Origin: Planctomycetota bacterium
Lineage (GTDB): Bacteria; JAJVIF01; JAPKYR01
NCBI GenBank assembly: GCA_030673355.1
Contig: DAOVJF010000080.1
Location: 1 to 9,157, forward strand
Direction: 5' to 3'
DNA: 9,157 bases
Of the stretch, positions 1-5,919 are shown one piece after another. A model generated the notes under the pieces. That model did no database searches. It was not told where the DNA came from and worked only from the letters and a program-made list of their open reading frames with translations. Made by a program: the position numbers and the translations under genes. Each line of letters opens with the position of its first letter. Position 1 is the stretch's first letter.

Positions 1-201
1 GTCCAGATCGGTCAACGATGGGTGGTAGTTGCATCTGTTGGAACGGGAATGGCACCTGGGCCTCTCGTAGCCCTTGATTTGGAGAACGGTTTTGCCAAAA
101 CAACATTAGGCACAAGCTTATTTGGTTCCATCGCCCTCTACGAACCTCCCCCGAACGGCCTCGACGGGATGTACGAAAATTACGTGCCGGAAGATAATTA
201 G
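1..201 (+). CDS. C-terminal end of an unrecognised protein (5' truncated)
   Basis: An open frame enters the window in frame 1 and gives 66 residues before a TAG stop at 199-201. The visible tail has a hydrophobic, glycine-rich stretch (WVVVASVGTG, residues 7-16) and a proline/asparagine-rich end (YEPPPNGLDG), finishing NYVPEDN. The alternating hydrophobic pattern would suit the last strands of a beta-rich domain, but I recognise no family. The frame is open from base 1, uses ordinary codons, and stops 18 bp before the stop of the convergent minus-strand gene, which is a normal tail-to-tail arrangement. No hairpin terminator separates the two genes; only a C-run lies between the stops. Real coding is likely; function unknown. 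Confidence 0.55.
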   Translation, partial: VQIGQRWVVVASVGTGMAPGPLVALDLENGFAKTTLGTSLFGSIALYEPPPNGLDGMYENYVPEDN

Positions 202-219
202 AGGTTGATGCTCTCCCCC

Positions 220-1176
220 CTACACTCTCTCGAGCCAGAATTCATATAAATCCTTCATTGTCTCCTCGAACGTGATCGATGGCGCCCAGCCGACTTCCCT
301 TTTAATTTTTTCCGCGCTGCCCTCAAGAACCATCACATCGCTCGGACGCATGCGACTGGGGTCCCGCTCAATTTTTACGTCGAGGCCACTGATTTCCAGT
401 AGGAGGTCAAGTAAAGACTGTATCGGCCGTCCAATCCCTGAACAGATGTTGTAAACCTCGCCCCGCTCGCCTTTATTGACCGCCAGGTAGTAGGCTTTTA
501 CAACATCGCGCACATCCGAAAAATCACGTTTCGCCTCAAGATTCCCGACCTTTATCACCGGTTCCGAAATTCCCTTTTTTATTTCCGCAAGCTGTTTTGA
601 GAAACTCGATGTTACAAAAACCTCCCCGCGGCGGGGTCCGGTATGATTGAACGCGCGGGTTCGAATTACATTGAGGCCGTAAGACTGGAAGTACTGCCAG
701 CCGAGTAGGTCCTGCCCCACCTTACTGACCCCGTACGGGCTTAACGGCCGAAGAGGCTGATTTTCGGTCATGGGACATTCATCCGGATAAACAAGGCCGT
801 ACTCCTCGCTCGACCCGACCACATGAATCCTTGCGTTCGGAACCACTTCGCGCGCCGCCTCGAGAATATTCAATTGTCCCTGGATATTCGTGTCGAGAGT
901 TTCCGCCGGAGCCGACCATGATGTCGGCACAAAACTCTGCGCGGCGAGATGGTATATCTCATCCGGCATGCAGTCGGTGACCGTTTTCCTCACGCTTATC
1001 GGGTCCTTAATGTCAGTCTCGAAAAGCGTGATCGATCCATCCTTTTCGAGATGATCGATATTGTCGCGCTTGCTTCGCCACCGTACCGACCCGAAAACCT
1101 CGTAATTCAAACTGAGCAGGTGCTCGGCGAGATGGCTTCCGACAAATCCGGTAATACCAGTGATTAGTGCTTTCAT
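220..1176 (-). CDS. NAD(P)-dependent sugar-nucleotide dehydratase, GDP-mannose 4,6-dehydratase type (extended SDR)
   Basis: 318 residues, the normal length for the extended SDR (epimerase/dehydratase) family. The N-terminal Rossmann motif GITGFVG is at 7-13. VRWRS at 31-35 occupies the place of the NADP-contacting RRSS segment of GDP-mannose 4,6-dehydratases. SSE at 122-124 and Y148xxxK152 form the catalytic Ser/Thr-Tyr-Lys site with the extra Glu used by dehydratases. NHTGPRRGEVFVT (177-189) and GNLEAKRDFSDVRD (211-224) closely follow the GMD pattern. By family it would convert GDP-mannose to GDP-4-keto-6-deoxymannose, a precursor for surface deoxysugars. A GDP-6-deoxymannose reductase (Rmd) or another nucleotide-sugar substrate cannot be excluded. 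The ATG at 1176 follows an AGAGGAAA ribosome site. The gene has its own promoter and no sugar-pathway partner is visible. Family confident; substrate inferred. Confidence 0.85.
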   Translation of the reverse strand: MKALITGITGFVGSHLAEHLLSLNYEVFGSVRWRSKRDNIDHLEKDGSITLFETDIKDPISVRKTVTDCMPDEIYHLAAQSFVPTSWSAPAETLDTNIQGQLNILEAAREVVPNARIHVVGSSEEYGLVYPDECPMTENQPLRPLSPYGVSKVGQDLLGWQYFQSYGLNVIRTRAFNHTGPRRGEVFVTSSFSKQLAEIKKGISEPVIKVGNLEAKRDFSDVRDVVKAYYLAVNKGERGEVYNICSGIGRPIQSLLDLLLEISGLDVKIERDPSRMRPSDVMVLEGSAEKIKREVGWAPSITFEETMKDLYEFWLERV

Positions 1177-1214
1177 CAGATTTCCTCTTTCCGGGTAGCG
1201 GGAATAGACCAGTC

Positions 1215-1243
1215 ATGATATATTCTTGTCTGGCAATGGTCAA
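1215..1243 (-). promoter_or_regulatory. Putative sigma-70 promoter for the GDP-mannose dehydratase-like gene
   Basis: Read on the minus strand, TTGACC (1243-1238) is followed by exactly 17 bp and then TATCAT (1220-1215). This is close to the consensus at both boxes with ideal spacing. The predicted start of transcription is near 1208, leaving a leader of roughly 30 nt before the ATG at 1176. Identified by eye only. Confidence 0.55.
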
Positions 1244-1304
1244 CACATCAGATCATCAATCCTGTGAAATGACCGGTATTAAAAGACATAGCCTTCTCGA
1301 AACC

Positions 1305-1342
1305 CGCCACCTTCACCCCAAACCATACAAGGGCTGGTGGCG
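1305..1342 (+). promoter_or_regulatory. Leader hairpin upstream of the aminotransferase gene
   Basis: CGCCACC (1305-1311) pairs perfectly with GGTGGCG (1336-1342), enclosing a 24-nt loop. Inside the loop CCC (1317-1319) can pair with GGG (1331-1333). It lies just before the terminator-like hairpin at 1352-1410, in the plus-strand leader of the aminotransferase. The combination resembles a sensor stem plus expression platform, but I match it to no known riboswitch class. A chance inverted repeat remains possible. Confidence 0.35.
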
Positions 1343-1351
1343 AAACGACGC

Positions 1352-1410
1352 GTTCGTCCCCTGGGTAGTTTCATGAACGAATCACACCACGGGGACAACC
1401 CCCTTTTTTT
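1352..1410 (+). terminator. Terminator-like hairpin / possible attenuator in the aminotransferase leader
   Basis: GTT-c-GTCCCC-TGG (1352-1364) pairs with CCA-c-GGGGAC-AAC (1387-1399), giving 12 bp with one bulged C on each side. Four Cs and then seven Ts (1404-1410) follow. A shorter alternative, GGGG (1391-1394) with CCCC (1399-1402), sits one base from the T run and cannot coexist with the long stem. The structure ends 30 bp before the aminotransferase ATG. It could therefore attenuate that gene, or end a small RNA transcribed from the divergent gap. No annotated plus-strand gene lies directly upstream that would need a terminator. Confidence 0.45.
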
Positions 1411-1439
1411 ATTATTAATTAAATAAAAAGGAGAAAATC

Positions 1440-2756
1440 ATGTCTGACATAGATACGTCAATAAATACCAACCTGCTCGACCCCATTGAAATCCAGGCTA
1501 AGGCGCAGGAAATTTATCTCGAAGGCCTCAACCTCCCAGCCGATGAAACAATAAAATTGATCGACTCAACTATCGCCCATAATTACGGGCTTCTAATGGA
1601 AGATCCCATCATCCGTGCCGAGGGACCATGGCTTTATACCCGTACCGGAAGGAAAATATTCGATGGCGTCGCGGCATATTCCGCGGCCAACCTCGGACAC
1701 AACCACCCGCTCGTAAGGGATATGCTCGTACATTTCCTCGCGCACCAGTCACCACCCGTACTCGGGAGATTCCTGCCCGATCCGTTTCTCGCGCTTCTCG
1801 GCAAGAAAATAACTGAAATGACCGGGTACGATTACTTCCTCCCGGCGAACGGCGGCGTCGAGGCTCCCGAGGCCGCTATAAAACTGGCCAGACGGTGGGG
1901 ATACAAGGTGAAAAAGGTTAAGGGTTTACCCGAGATCATATATTTCACCGGATGTTTCCACGGTCGCACGCTGACGGTCACACAGATGCTTGGTGAAGAG
2001 GTTTCGCTCGATGGCTTTGAACCTTTCGTGGCCGGATTCATCGAGGCACCTTTCGGCGACATCCCCGCCCTTAAAAAACACATCAACGGAAATACAATCG
2101 CGATTCTCATCGAACCTGTCCAGGGAGAGGGCGGGATCAATATCCCTCCCGATGGTTATCTCCCGGAGTTGCACAGGATCGCGAAGGAAAATAAAATCCT
2201 GGTGATCTACGATGAGGTTCAGACCGGGTGGGGCCGTACCGGAAAATTATTCGCGTGGGAGCACGATGGCGAGAAATACCGTCCGGACATTCTCTGCGTC
2301 GGAAAATCGATTTCAGGTGGTTTCGCACCGGTGTCCGGAATACTTGCGGATAAAAAGCTGATGGACCTGTTCGATCCCGGATCTCATGGGAGCACCTATG
2401 GCGGGTGCCCGATTTCATCGGCGATCGCCTACGCCGCCCTGCACGCGATCGAAATGGAGAACCTCCCGAAACAGTCCGCGGATAAAGGCAAATATGTCCT
2501 GTCTCAGCTTGAGGAGATCGCGAAGGAATCAAAGTACATCGAAACAGTGCGCGGCAAGGGCATGATGATAGGAATCCAGATTAAAACCGATGCTCCTGAC
2601 GGCCATCATTTCGCGGAGAAATTTTTTGAAGAGGGGATGATAATCAAAGAATCGCATCAATGGGTCCTGAGGTTCACTCCCCCGATTGTTGCCACAAAAG
2701 AGGACCTTGATTTCGCGCTGGGTTTAATGAGAAAAATATTTTTAGAAGATCTATAA
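1440..2756 (+). CDS. Class-III PLP-dependent aminotransferase, ornithine aminotransferase-like
   Basis: 438 residues, typical for fold-type I class-III aminotransferases. Motifs in order: YSAANLGHNHP (80-90) near the substrate pocket; NGGVEAPEAAIKLAR (137-151) including the phosphate-binding turn; FHGRT (173-177) stacking on the cofactor; EPVQGEGG (225-232); YDEVQTGWGRTGK (257-269), with D258 contacting the pyridine nitrogen; GKSISGG with the Schiff-base lysine K289; HGSTYGG (316-322); and RFTPP (411-415), whose arginine binds the substrate carboxylate. By family it moves an omega-amino group, for example from ornithine, lysine, putrescine or GABA, to 2-oxoglutarate. The GHNHP, FHGRT and RFTPP forms look most like ornithine aminotransferase or ArgD. 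The ATG at 1440 has AAGGAG at 1428-1433. It appears to be a single-gene unit bracketed by hairpins. Substrate not provable from sequence alone. Confidence 0.9.
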   Translation: MSDIDTSINTNLLDPIEIQAKAQEIYLEGLNLPADETIKLIDSTIAHNYGLLMEDPIIRAEGPWLYTRTGRKIFDGVAAYSAANLGHNHPLVRDMLVHFLAHQSPPVLGRFLPDPFLALLGKKITEMTGYDYFLPANGGVEAPEAAIKLARRWGYKVKKVKGLPEIIYFTGCFHGRTLTVTQMLGEEVSLDGFEPFVAGFIEAPFGDIPALKKHINGNTIAILIEPVQGEGGINIPPDGYLPELHRIAKENKILVIYDEVQTGWGRTGKLFAWEHDGEKYRPDILCVGKSISGGFAPVSGILADKKLMDLFDPGSHGSTYGGCPISSAIAYAALHAIEMENLPKQSADKGKYVLSQLEEIAKESKYIETVRGKGMMIGIQIKTDAPDGHHFAEKFFEEGMIIKESHQWVLRFTPPIVATKEDLDFALGLMRKIFLEDL

Positions 2757-3090
2757 TCCTTAGACTCGATATATTTTTAAAAATGAACCGGCCTGGATCC
2801 CAGGCCGGTATTCTCATTAATCAAGAAAGAAATTATCCACACTTCCTCGAAAATATTCATTCACCTAAATTTATCTTAAACCTGATTTAATAAATAATCT
2901 GAAATCTATTGGTTAAATAAATTTAAATAAAGTACCCAGGCTGGATATGGCGTGACATATATATTAGGGGATACCAGGAATACATCCTGTAAGATGCCTT
3001 TGTGGTTATAGATGCAGAACTAAATCACAGGGCAAAGAGGTAAATAGAAGGACTTGAATCAATTTTGTTTAGAAAACAGGAAAATGTGCC
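2757..3090. other. Gene-free AT-rich gap before the receiver gene
   Basis: Apart from the hairpin at 2787-2809 this stretch contains no reading frame I believe. From about 2860 to 2960 it is strongly A/T-rich (runs such as AAATAAATTTAAATAAA), as is usual upstream of a promoter. I could not pick a convincing -35/-10 pair. The receiver gene's ribosome site AGGA (3078-3081) lies 9 nt before its ATG. Confidence 0.5.
2787..2809 (+). terminator. Hairpin terminator after the aminotransferase
   Basis: A perfect 10-bp stem, ACCGGCCTGG (2787-2796) with CCAGGCCGGT (2800-2809), encloses the triloop ATC 30 bp past the stop codon. The plus-strand T tract behind it is weak (ATTCTCATT). On the minus strand the stem is followed by a better T tract (TTTTT at about 2779-2775), so it could act in either direction. 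All genes within 500 bp on both sides are on the plus strand. Confidence 0.65.
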
Positions 3091-3657
3091 ATGGTTGAGA
3101 AACAAAATGAGCCTTTGAAAGATCCTGAGGTTCTTGAGGTTATCGAGCACCTTCTCGAAATGTGTATGGAAAGAGAAGAGCAGATTGCCAAACTGAACTT
3201 AAAGATTGAGAAACTTAATAAAAATATCAAGTCAGATAAATCTGATTCGAGAAAAACTAATTCGGATGAGAAATCACCAAAACGCAACTCGGATGGCAAA
3301 GCAATTCTCGTGGCGATGGGCTCGGACTACCTGCAGCGCCAGATGTCCAGCCTGTTGAAATCCAACGGTTATGAAATTGTTGGAACCGCGCATGATGGTC
3401 AGGAGGCAATTCGATTATCTGCAGATACAAAACCCGACCTTATTGTCCTTGATTCCGATCTTCCTATTGTGGACGGAATTCAAGCAGCTTCCCATATAAA
3501 ACAAAACGAACCCACCGTCAAGATTGTGATTCTAAGTTTCAACCGTAACAAGGATGCAATCCTCAGGGCAATCAGGTTCGGCGCTGATGATTACATCGCC
3601 AAACCAATTCAACCTGAAAGGCTCTTGCAGGTTATTAATAACCTCATTGCGTCATAA
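3091..3657 (+). CDS. Coiled-coil plus receiver (REC) domain protein with atypical acidic pocket
   Basis: 188 residues in two parts. Residues 14-47 are rich in Leu, Ile, Glu and Lys with a coiled-coil look. A Lys/Ser/Asp-rich linker (48-70) follows, and then a CheY-like receiver domain (70-187). The receiver keeps the phospho-accepting aspartate D121 (IVLDSDLP), the switch Ser S149 (VILSF) and the conserved K171 (AKP). However, the acidic pair that normally follows the first strand (VDD or ADD) reads A75-M76-G77, so the Mg2+-binding acids are missing. There is no DNA-binding or enzyme output domain and no histidine kinase nearby. By family it would be a single-domain signalling protein working through protein contacts. 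Phosphorylation may be weak or absent. It could be a self-associating adaptor. Transcribed alone in a wide gap. Confidence 0.8.
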   Translation: MVEKQNEPLKDPEVLEVIEHLLEMCMEREEQIAKLNLKIEKLNKNIKSDKSDSRKTNSDEKSPKRNSDGKAILVAMGSDYLQRQMSSLLKSNGYEIVGTAHDGQEAIRLSADTKPDLIVLDSDLPIVDGIQAASHIKQNEPTVKIVILSFNRNKDAILRAIRFGADDYIAKPIQPERLLQVINNLIAS

Positions 3658-3715
3658 GGCATTTCCAATAACAGCTCCTCCGGCCAATCCCATTAATTAA
3701 ATATTGATTCTCCGG

Positions 3716-4048
3716 TTACTCAGGTCTCGGACCGCTCTCTGTTACGATATTCCATTTTGTCCCGGAACTGCAGTTTGTAAAAAAATTCCTGTTAAGTGTG
3801 ATTGGCACCACACATAATTCTTGAAAACTATCTTGAATTCTCCTCTCATTAAGAGTATTTTTCCTTCTTACATAATATTCACAGGCCGTACTTTCAAACC
3901 ATGCTAAAGATACTTGATCATGGTAAAACAAAATGATATGCTGGTTTGTGAAATAACTCGCAAGCTTGGATTTTATGGGCCGGACCGGTTTTATCTCGTA
4001 TTTAACTTTTAATAATTCTGTCCAGATCCCCACGTCCTGGCGATTCAT
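3716..4048 (-). CDS. Doubtful small hypothetical protein
   Basis: An open frame of 110 residues opposite to its neighbours. Its composition looks protein-like rather than like an antisense shadow, because no gene lies opposite it. Aromatic and polar residues are mixed, as in IILFYHDQVSLAWFES (residues 38-53). There is no signal peptide, membrane segment or motif that I recognise. Against it: the bases before the ATG at 4048 offer no ribosome site, the start lies only 30 bp from the divergent hdrC start, and a candidate plus-strand promoter for hdrC falls inside it. It could be a lineage-specific gene, a decayed gene or chance. An entry for completeness, not a confident gene. Confidence 0.3.
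   Translation of the reverse strand: MNRQDVGIWTELLKVKYEIKPVRPIKSKLASYFTNQHIILFYHDQVSLAWFESTACEYYVRRKNTLNERRIQDSFQELCVVPITLNRNFFTNCSSGTKWNIVTESGPRPE
3833..3861 (+). promoter_or_regulatory. Candidate promoter upstream of hdrC-hdrB
   Basis: TTGAAT and TATTTT separated by exactly 17 bp, matching the sigma-70 consensus at about four of six positions each. It is the best pair I saw in the gap, but the surrounding A/T richness makes chance matches easy. Confidence 0.25.
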
Positions 4049-4077
4049 AAAAGCTGTAAAAAGTAAGGAGACTTCTC

Positions 4078-4689
4078 ATGGATAAATGGGGAGGCCAACT
4101 GGCACTTGAACAGATGGAACTCGACCCGGTTTTCGCCGAAAGAATGACTCGGAAAGCCTGGGGCGAGAACCTGAGAAGATGCATACAATGTGGAACATGT
4201 ACGGGAACATGTCCATTAAGCGAATACATGGATTATGGTCCACGGAAAATTATCTCCATGGTCAGGGCTGGAAACAAAAAGGATGTTCTCGAATGCAAAA
4301 CGATCTGGCTCTGTGCGTCATGCTACGAATGCGCGGTTGAATGTCCAAAGGAGATTAAAATCACCGATGTCATGTACGCTCTCAAGCAGCAGGCTTTGCT
4401 GGAAGGGAAAAGCCCGAAAAAGCTGCCTGTTCCAGTGCTGGACAGGGAATTTTTCAACATTGTTAAAAAACGCGGACGCAATCATGAAATGTGGCTGATC
4501 GCGATTACCATACTGAAGACCAACTGGTTGATCGGGCTCGGGCTTGCCACCATGGGTATCAAGCTGATGGCACAGGGGCGCCTTCCAATATTTGATGAAG
4601 CAATCAAAGTAGGAACAGGGAAAAAGGGCGACCTGAAAAAAATTATGGATGCCTGCGATGAGATAGAACGAGAGGAAGCCTCGGCCTGA
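4078..4689 (+). CDS. hdrC: Heterodisulfide reductase subunit C-like iron-sulfur protein
   Basis: 203 residues. Two ferredoxin-type [4Fe-4S] motifs sit in the N-terminal half: C35-x2-C38-x2-C41-x3-C45-P and C79-x2-C82-x2-C85-x3-C89-P. This is the HdrC arrangement, which carries electrons to HdrB. Residues 138-165 are hydrophobic (WLIAITILKTNWLIGLGLAT), followed by GRLPIFDEAIK. Bacterial HdrC-like proteins often have this segment; it could lie at a membrane or a subunit interface. By family the protein transfers electrons between a donor subunit (a flavoprotein HdrA or a membrane partner) and HdrB. The start has AAGGAG seven bases upstream of ATG. The stop is 15 bp before the hdrB ATG, so the two are surely co-transcribed. 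The natural substrate in this organism is unknown. Bacteria lacking CoM/CoB use Hdr-like complexes for other thiols or for electron bifurcation. Confidence 0.9.
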   Translation: MDKWGGQLALEQMELDPVFAERMTRKAWGENLRRCIQCGTCTGTCPLSEYMDYGPRKIISMVRAGNKKDVLECKTIWLCASCYECAVECPKEIKITDVMYALKQQALLEGKSPKKLPVPVLDREFFNIVKKRGRNHEMWLIAITILKTNWLIGLGLATMGIKLMAQGRLPIFDEAIKVGTGKKGDLKKIMDACDEIEREEASA

Positions 4690-4704
4690 TTGGAAGGTAA
4701 GACT

Positions 4705-5580
4705 ATGAAATATTTATATTATCCGGGATGTTCGGCGGGCGGTACCGGGAAAGCGTACGACGAATCTGTCGTGGAGGTTTTCAAGGCTCTCGATTCCGGC
4801 CTCGTAGAACTCGATGACTGGAACTGCTGCGGAGCGACTGCCTACATGGCGGTAGATGAGGCCAAGGCGTTCGCGCTTGCGGCACGGAATCTCGCACTTG
4901 CCGAGGATCAGTATCCGGACGAAGATGAAATTCATATTGTCGCTCCATGCAGCGCTTGTTATCTCGGGCTTCTTAAAGCCAAGCGATATACAGAAGCGGA
5001 TCCGAAAATCGGCGGTCAGATCCGGAGGGCGCTCAAAGCCGCCGACCTCGAGTATAAAGGTAAGTGCGAAGTACGGAATCCACTGGATATCTTTGTCAAC
5101 GATATCGGCCTTGATAAATTAAAGGAATTGGCAGTCAGACCCCTGGAAGGTTTAAAAGTCGCATGTTATTACGGCTGCCAGATAGTCAGGCCCTATTCAG
5201 AATTCGATGAACCCAGTAATCCTGTTACGATGGATAAAATTTTGAAGGCGATGGGAGCTGAGATTGTCGAATGGCCCTGTAAAACGAGGTGCTGCGGAGG
5301 GATGCTCACATGGTCCACCGGTGCCGGAAAGGAATTAAATTATATTCTTCTGAAGGAAGCCTGGAAAGCGGGAGCCGATGTTATTGCCACGGCATGTCCG
5401 CTCTGCCAGTTCAACCTTGAATGTTTCCAGGATAAAATCAGGGCTAAATATGATTTCAATGAAGAGATGCCGGTTGCGTATTATACCCAGTTAATGGGAT
5501 TAGCTCTGGGTATAGACGAATCAAAGCTTGGCATGAAGAGGCTTTTTGTGCCCCCGAAAATCCCCACACTAACCGGTTAA
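4705..5580 (+). CDS. hdrB: Heterodisulfide reductase subunit B-like protein with two CCG domains
   Basis: 291 residues made of two CCG (cysteine-rich) domains. The first has C9, C41-C42-G and C82-x2-C85. The second has C154 (and C158), C196-C197-G and C231-x2-C234, with an extra C192. This ten-cysteine layout is that of archaeal HdrB, whose paired non-cubane [4Fe-4S] clusters cleave a disulfide, so both cluster sites appear intact. By family it is the catalytic subunit that reduces CoM-S-S-CoB; a different disulfide or thiol carrier is likely in a bacterium. I chose the ATG at 4705 because GGAAGG (4692-4697) sits 7 nt upstream and the protein then begins MKYLYYPGCS, the usual HdrB start. The in-frame TTG at 4690 would add five residues and has no ribosome site. 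It is the last gene of the hdrC-hdrB pair. No hdrA follows; the next genes are on the other strand. Confidence 0.92.
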   Translation: MKYLYYPGCSAGGTGKAYDESVVEVFKALDSGLVELDDWNCCGATAYMAVDEAKAFALAARNLALAEDQYPDEDEIHIVAPCSACYLGLLKAKRYTEADPKIGGQIRRALKAADLEYKGKCEVRNPLDIFVNDIGLDKLKELAVRPLEGLKVACYYGCQIVRPYSEFDEPSNPVTMDKILKAMGAEIVEWPCKTRCCGGMLTWSTGAGKELNYILLKEAWKAGADVIATACPLCQFNLECFQDKIRAKYDFNEEMPVAYYTQLMGLALGIDESKLGMKRLFVPPKIPTLTG

Positions 5581-5689
5581 CCTGCTGATTCCTGATCCTT
5601 TTTCCCCAGGACAGGATACTTGAATACCTGATCTTCGAGGTCCTGTAAACCTTAGAACAATTCCGTTGAATAATTATTGATTCGAGATC

Positions 5690-5729
5690 GGGGACACCTC
5701 TTTTCGCCCGTCGAAAAGCAGGTGTCCCC
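5690..5729. repeat. Long imperfect palindrome, REP-like
   Basis: GGGGACACCT (5690-5699) plus CTTTTCG (5700-5706) pair with CGAAAAG (5712-5718) and AGGTGTCCCC (5720-5729). That gives 17 bp with one bulged C (5719) and a 5-nt loop. No T tract follows on either strand, so a simple terminator is unlikely. GGGGACAC-type arms are seen in REP elements mobilised by Y1 (RAYT) transposases; that link is an inference from resemblance. Confidence 0.6.
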
Positions 5730-5747
5730 CTCAATCAGAGACGGTGG

Positions 5748-5797
5748 CCCCTCGTCAAATCTGCCTGAGCGCTAGCGAAGGCAGATTTTAGGAGGGG
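5748..5797. repeat. Second nested palindrome, REP-like
   Basis: CCCCTC (5748-5753) pairs with GAGGGG (5792-5797). Inside it AAATCTGCCT (5757-5766) pairs perfectly with AGGCAGATTT (5779-5788). The loop contains the self-complementary CGCTAGCG (5770-5777). It lies 18 bp from the previous palindrome. A related GCCT...AGGC module (5824-5845) with GCTCGCTCGA in its loop follows. Such clustering is typical of interspersed palindromic repeats between genes. Confidence 0.6.
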
Positions 5798-5858
5798 TGT
5801 ACTAGAAAAAAAAGTTTAGATTCGCCTCCAGGCTCGCTCGAAGGCACCACCATACTCC

Positions 5859-5891
5859 AAAAAAATATCCCGGCGTGAAATCACCGGGATA
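5859..5891 (-). terminator. Rho-independent terminator of the VanZ-like/CARDB operon
   Basis: On the minus strand TATCCCGG (5891-5884) pairs with CCGGGATA (5873-5866), and a run of seven Ts (5865-5859) follows after the stem. It begins 29 bp past the CARDB stop codon. This is the textbook layout and the clearest terminator in the window. Confidence 0.85.
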
Positions 5892-5919
5892 ATTCCTTTC
5901 GGAAAATGTAGAGATTGTA

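Larger units (their letters stand above)
3658..4077. other. Gap between the receiver gene and hdrC
   Basis: This 420-bp stretch holds the doubtful minus-strand frame at 3716-4048 and the upstream region of hdrC. There is no clear terminator for the receiver gene. A candidate plus-strand promoter is TTGAAT (3833-3838), 17 bp, TATTTT (3856-3861); it would give a leader of about 210 nt. The hdrC ribosome site AAGGAG is at 4065-4070. Confidence 0.4.
5581..5919. other. Gene-free intergenic patch rich in palindromes
   Basis: Between two convergent units this 339-bp stretch holds no credible reading frame. Just after hdrB, CAGGAC (5607-5612) can pair with GTCCTG (5640-5645) around an inner CAGG/CCTG (5612-5615, 5627-5630), but no T run follows. 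The rest is occupied by the palindromes at 5690-5729 and 5748-5797, a weaker related one near 5824-5845, and the minus-strand terminator at 5859-5891. Confidence 0.6.

Noticed and set aside
1325..1410. T-box riboswitch
   Set aside because: GGGCTGGTGGCG followed by CGTCCCC and a T run faintly recalls a T-box antiterminator. The 14-nt T-box core (AGGGTGGNACCGCG) is not present, and no specifier stem is visible upstream.
2137..2532. Minus-strand open frame of 131 codons
   Set aside because: Antisense to the middle of the aminotransferase, where conserved motifs fix the coding strand. Its Arg/Pro/Ser-rich product is typical of a shadow frame.
4690..4704. TTG start for the HdrB-like gene
   Set aside because: The GGAAGG ribosome site lies inside this stretch at the right distance for the ATG at 4705, and HdrB proteins normally begin right at MxYxYYPGC.
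5690..5729. Rho-independent terminator of hdrC-hdrB
   Set aside because: The stem is long and strong but no T run follows it on either strand, and it lies 110 bp past the hdrB stop. A palindromic repeat fits better.
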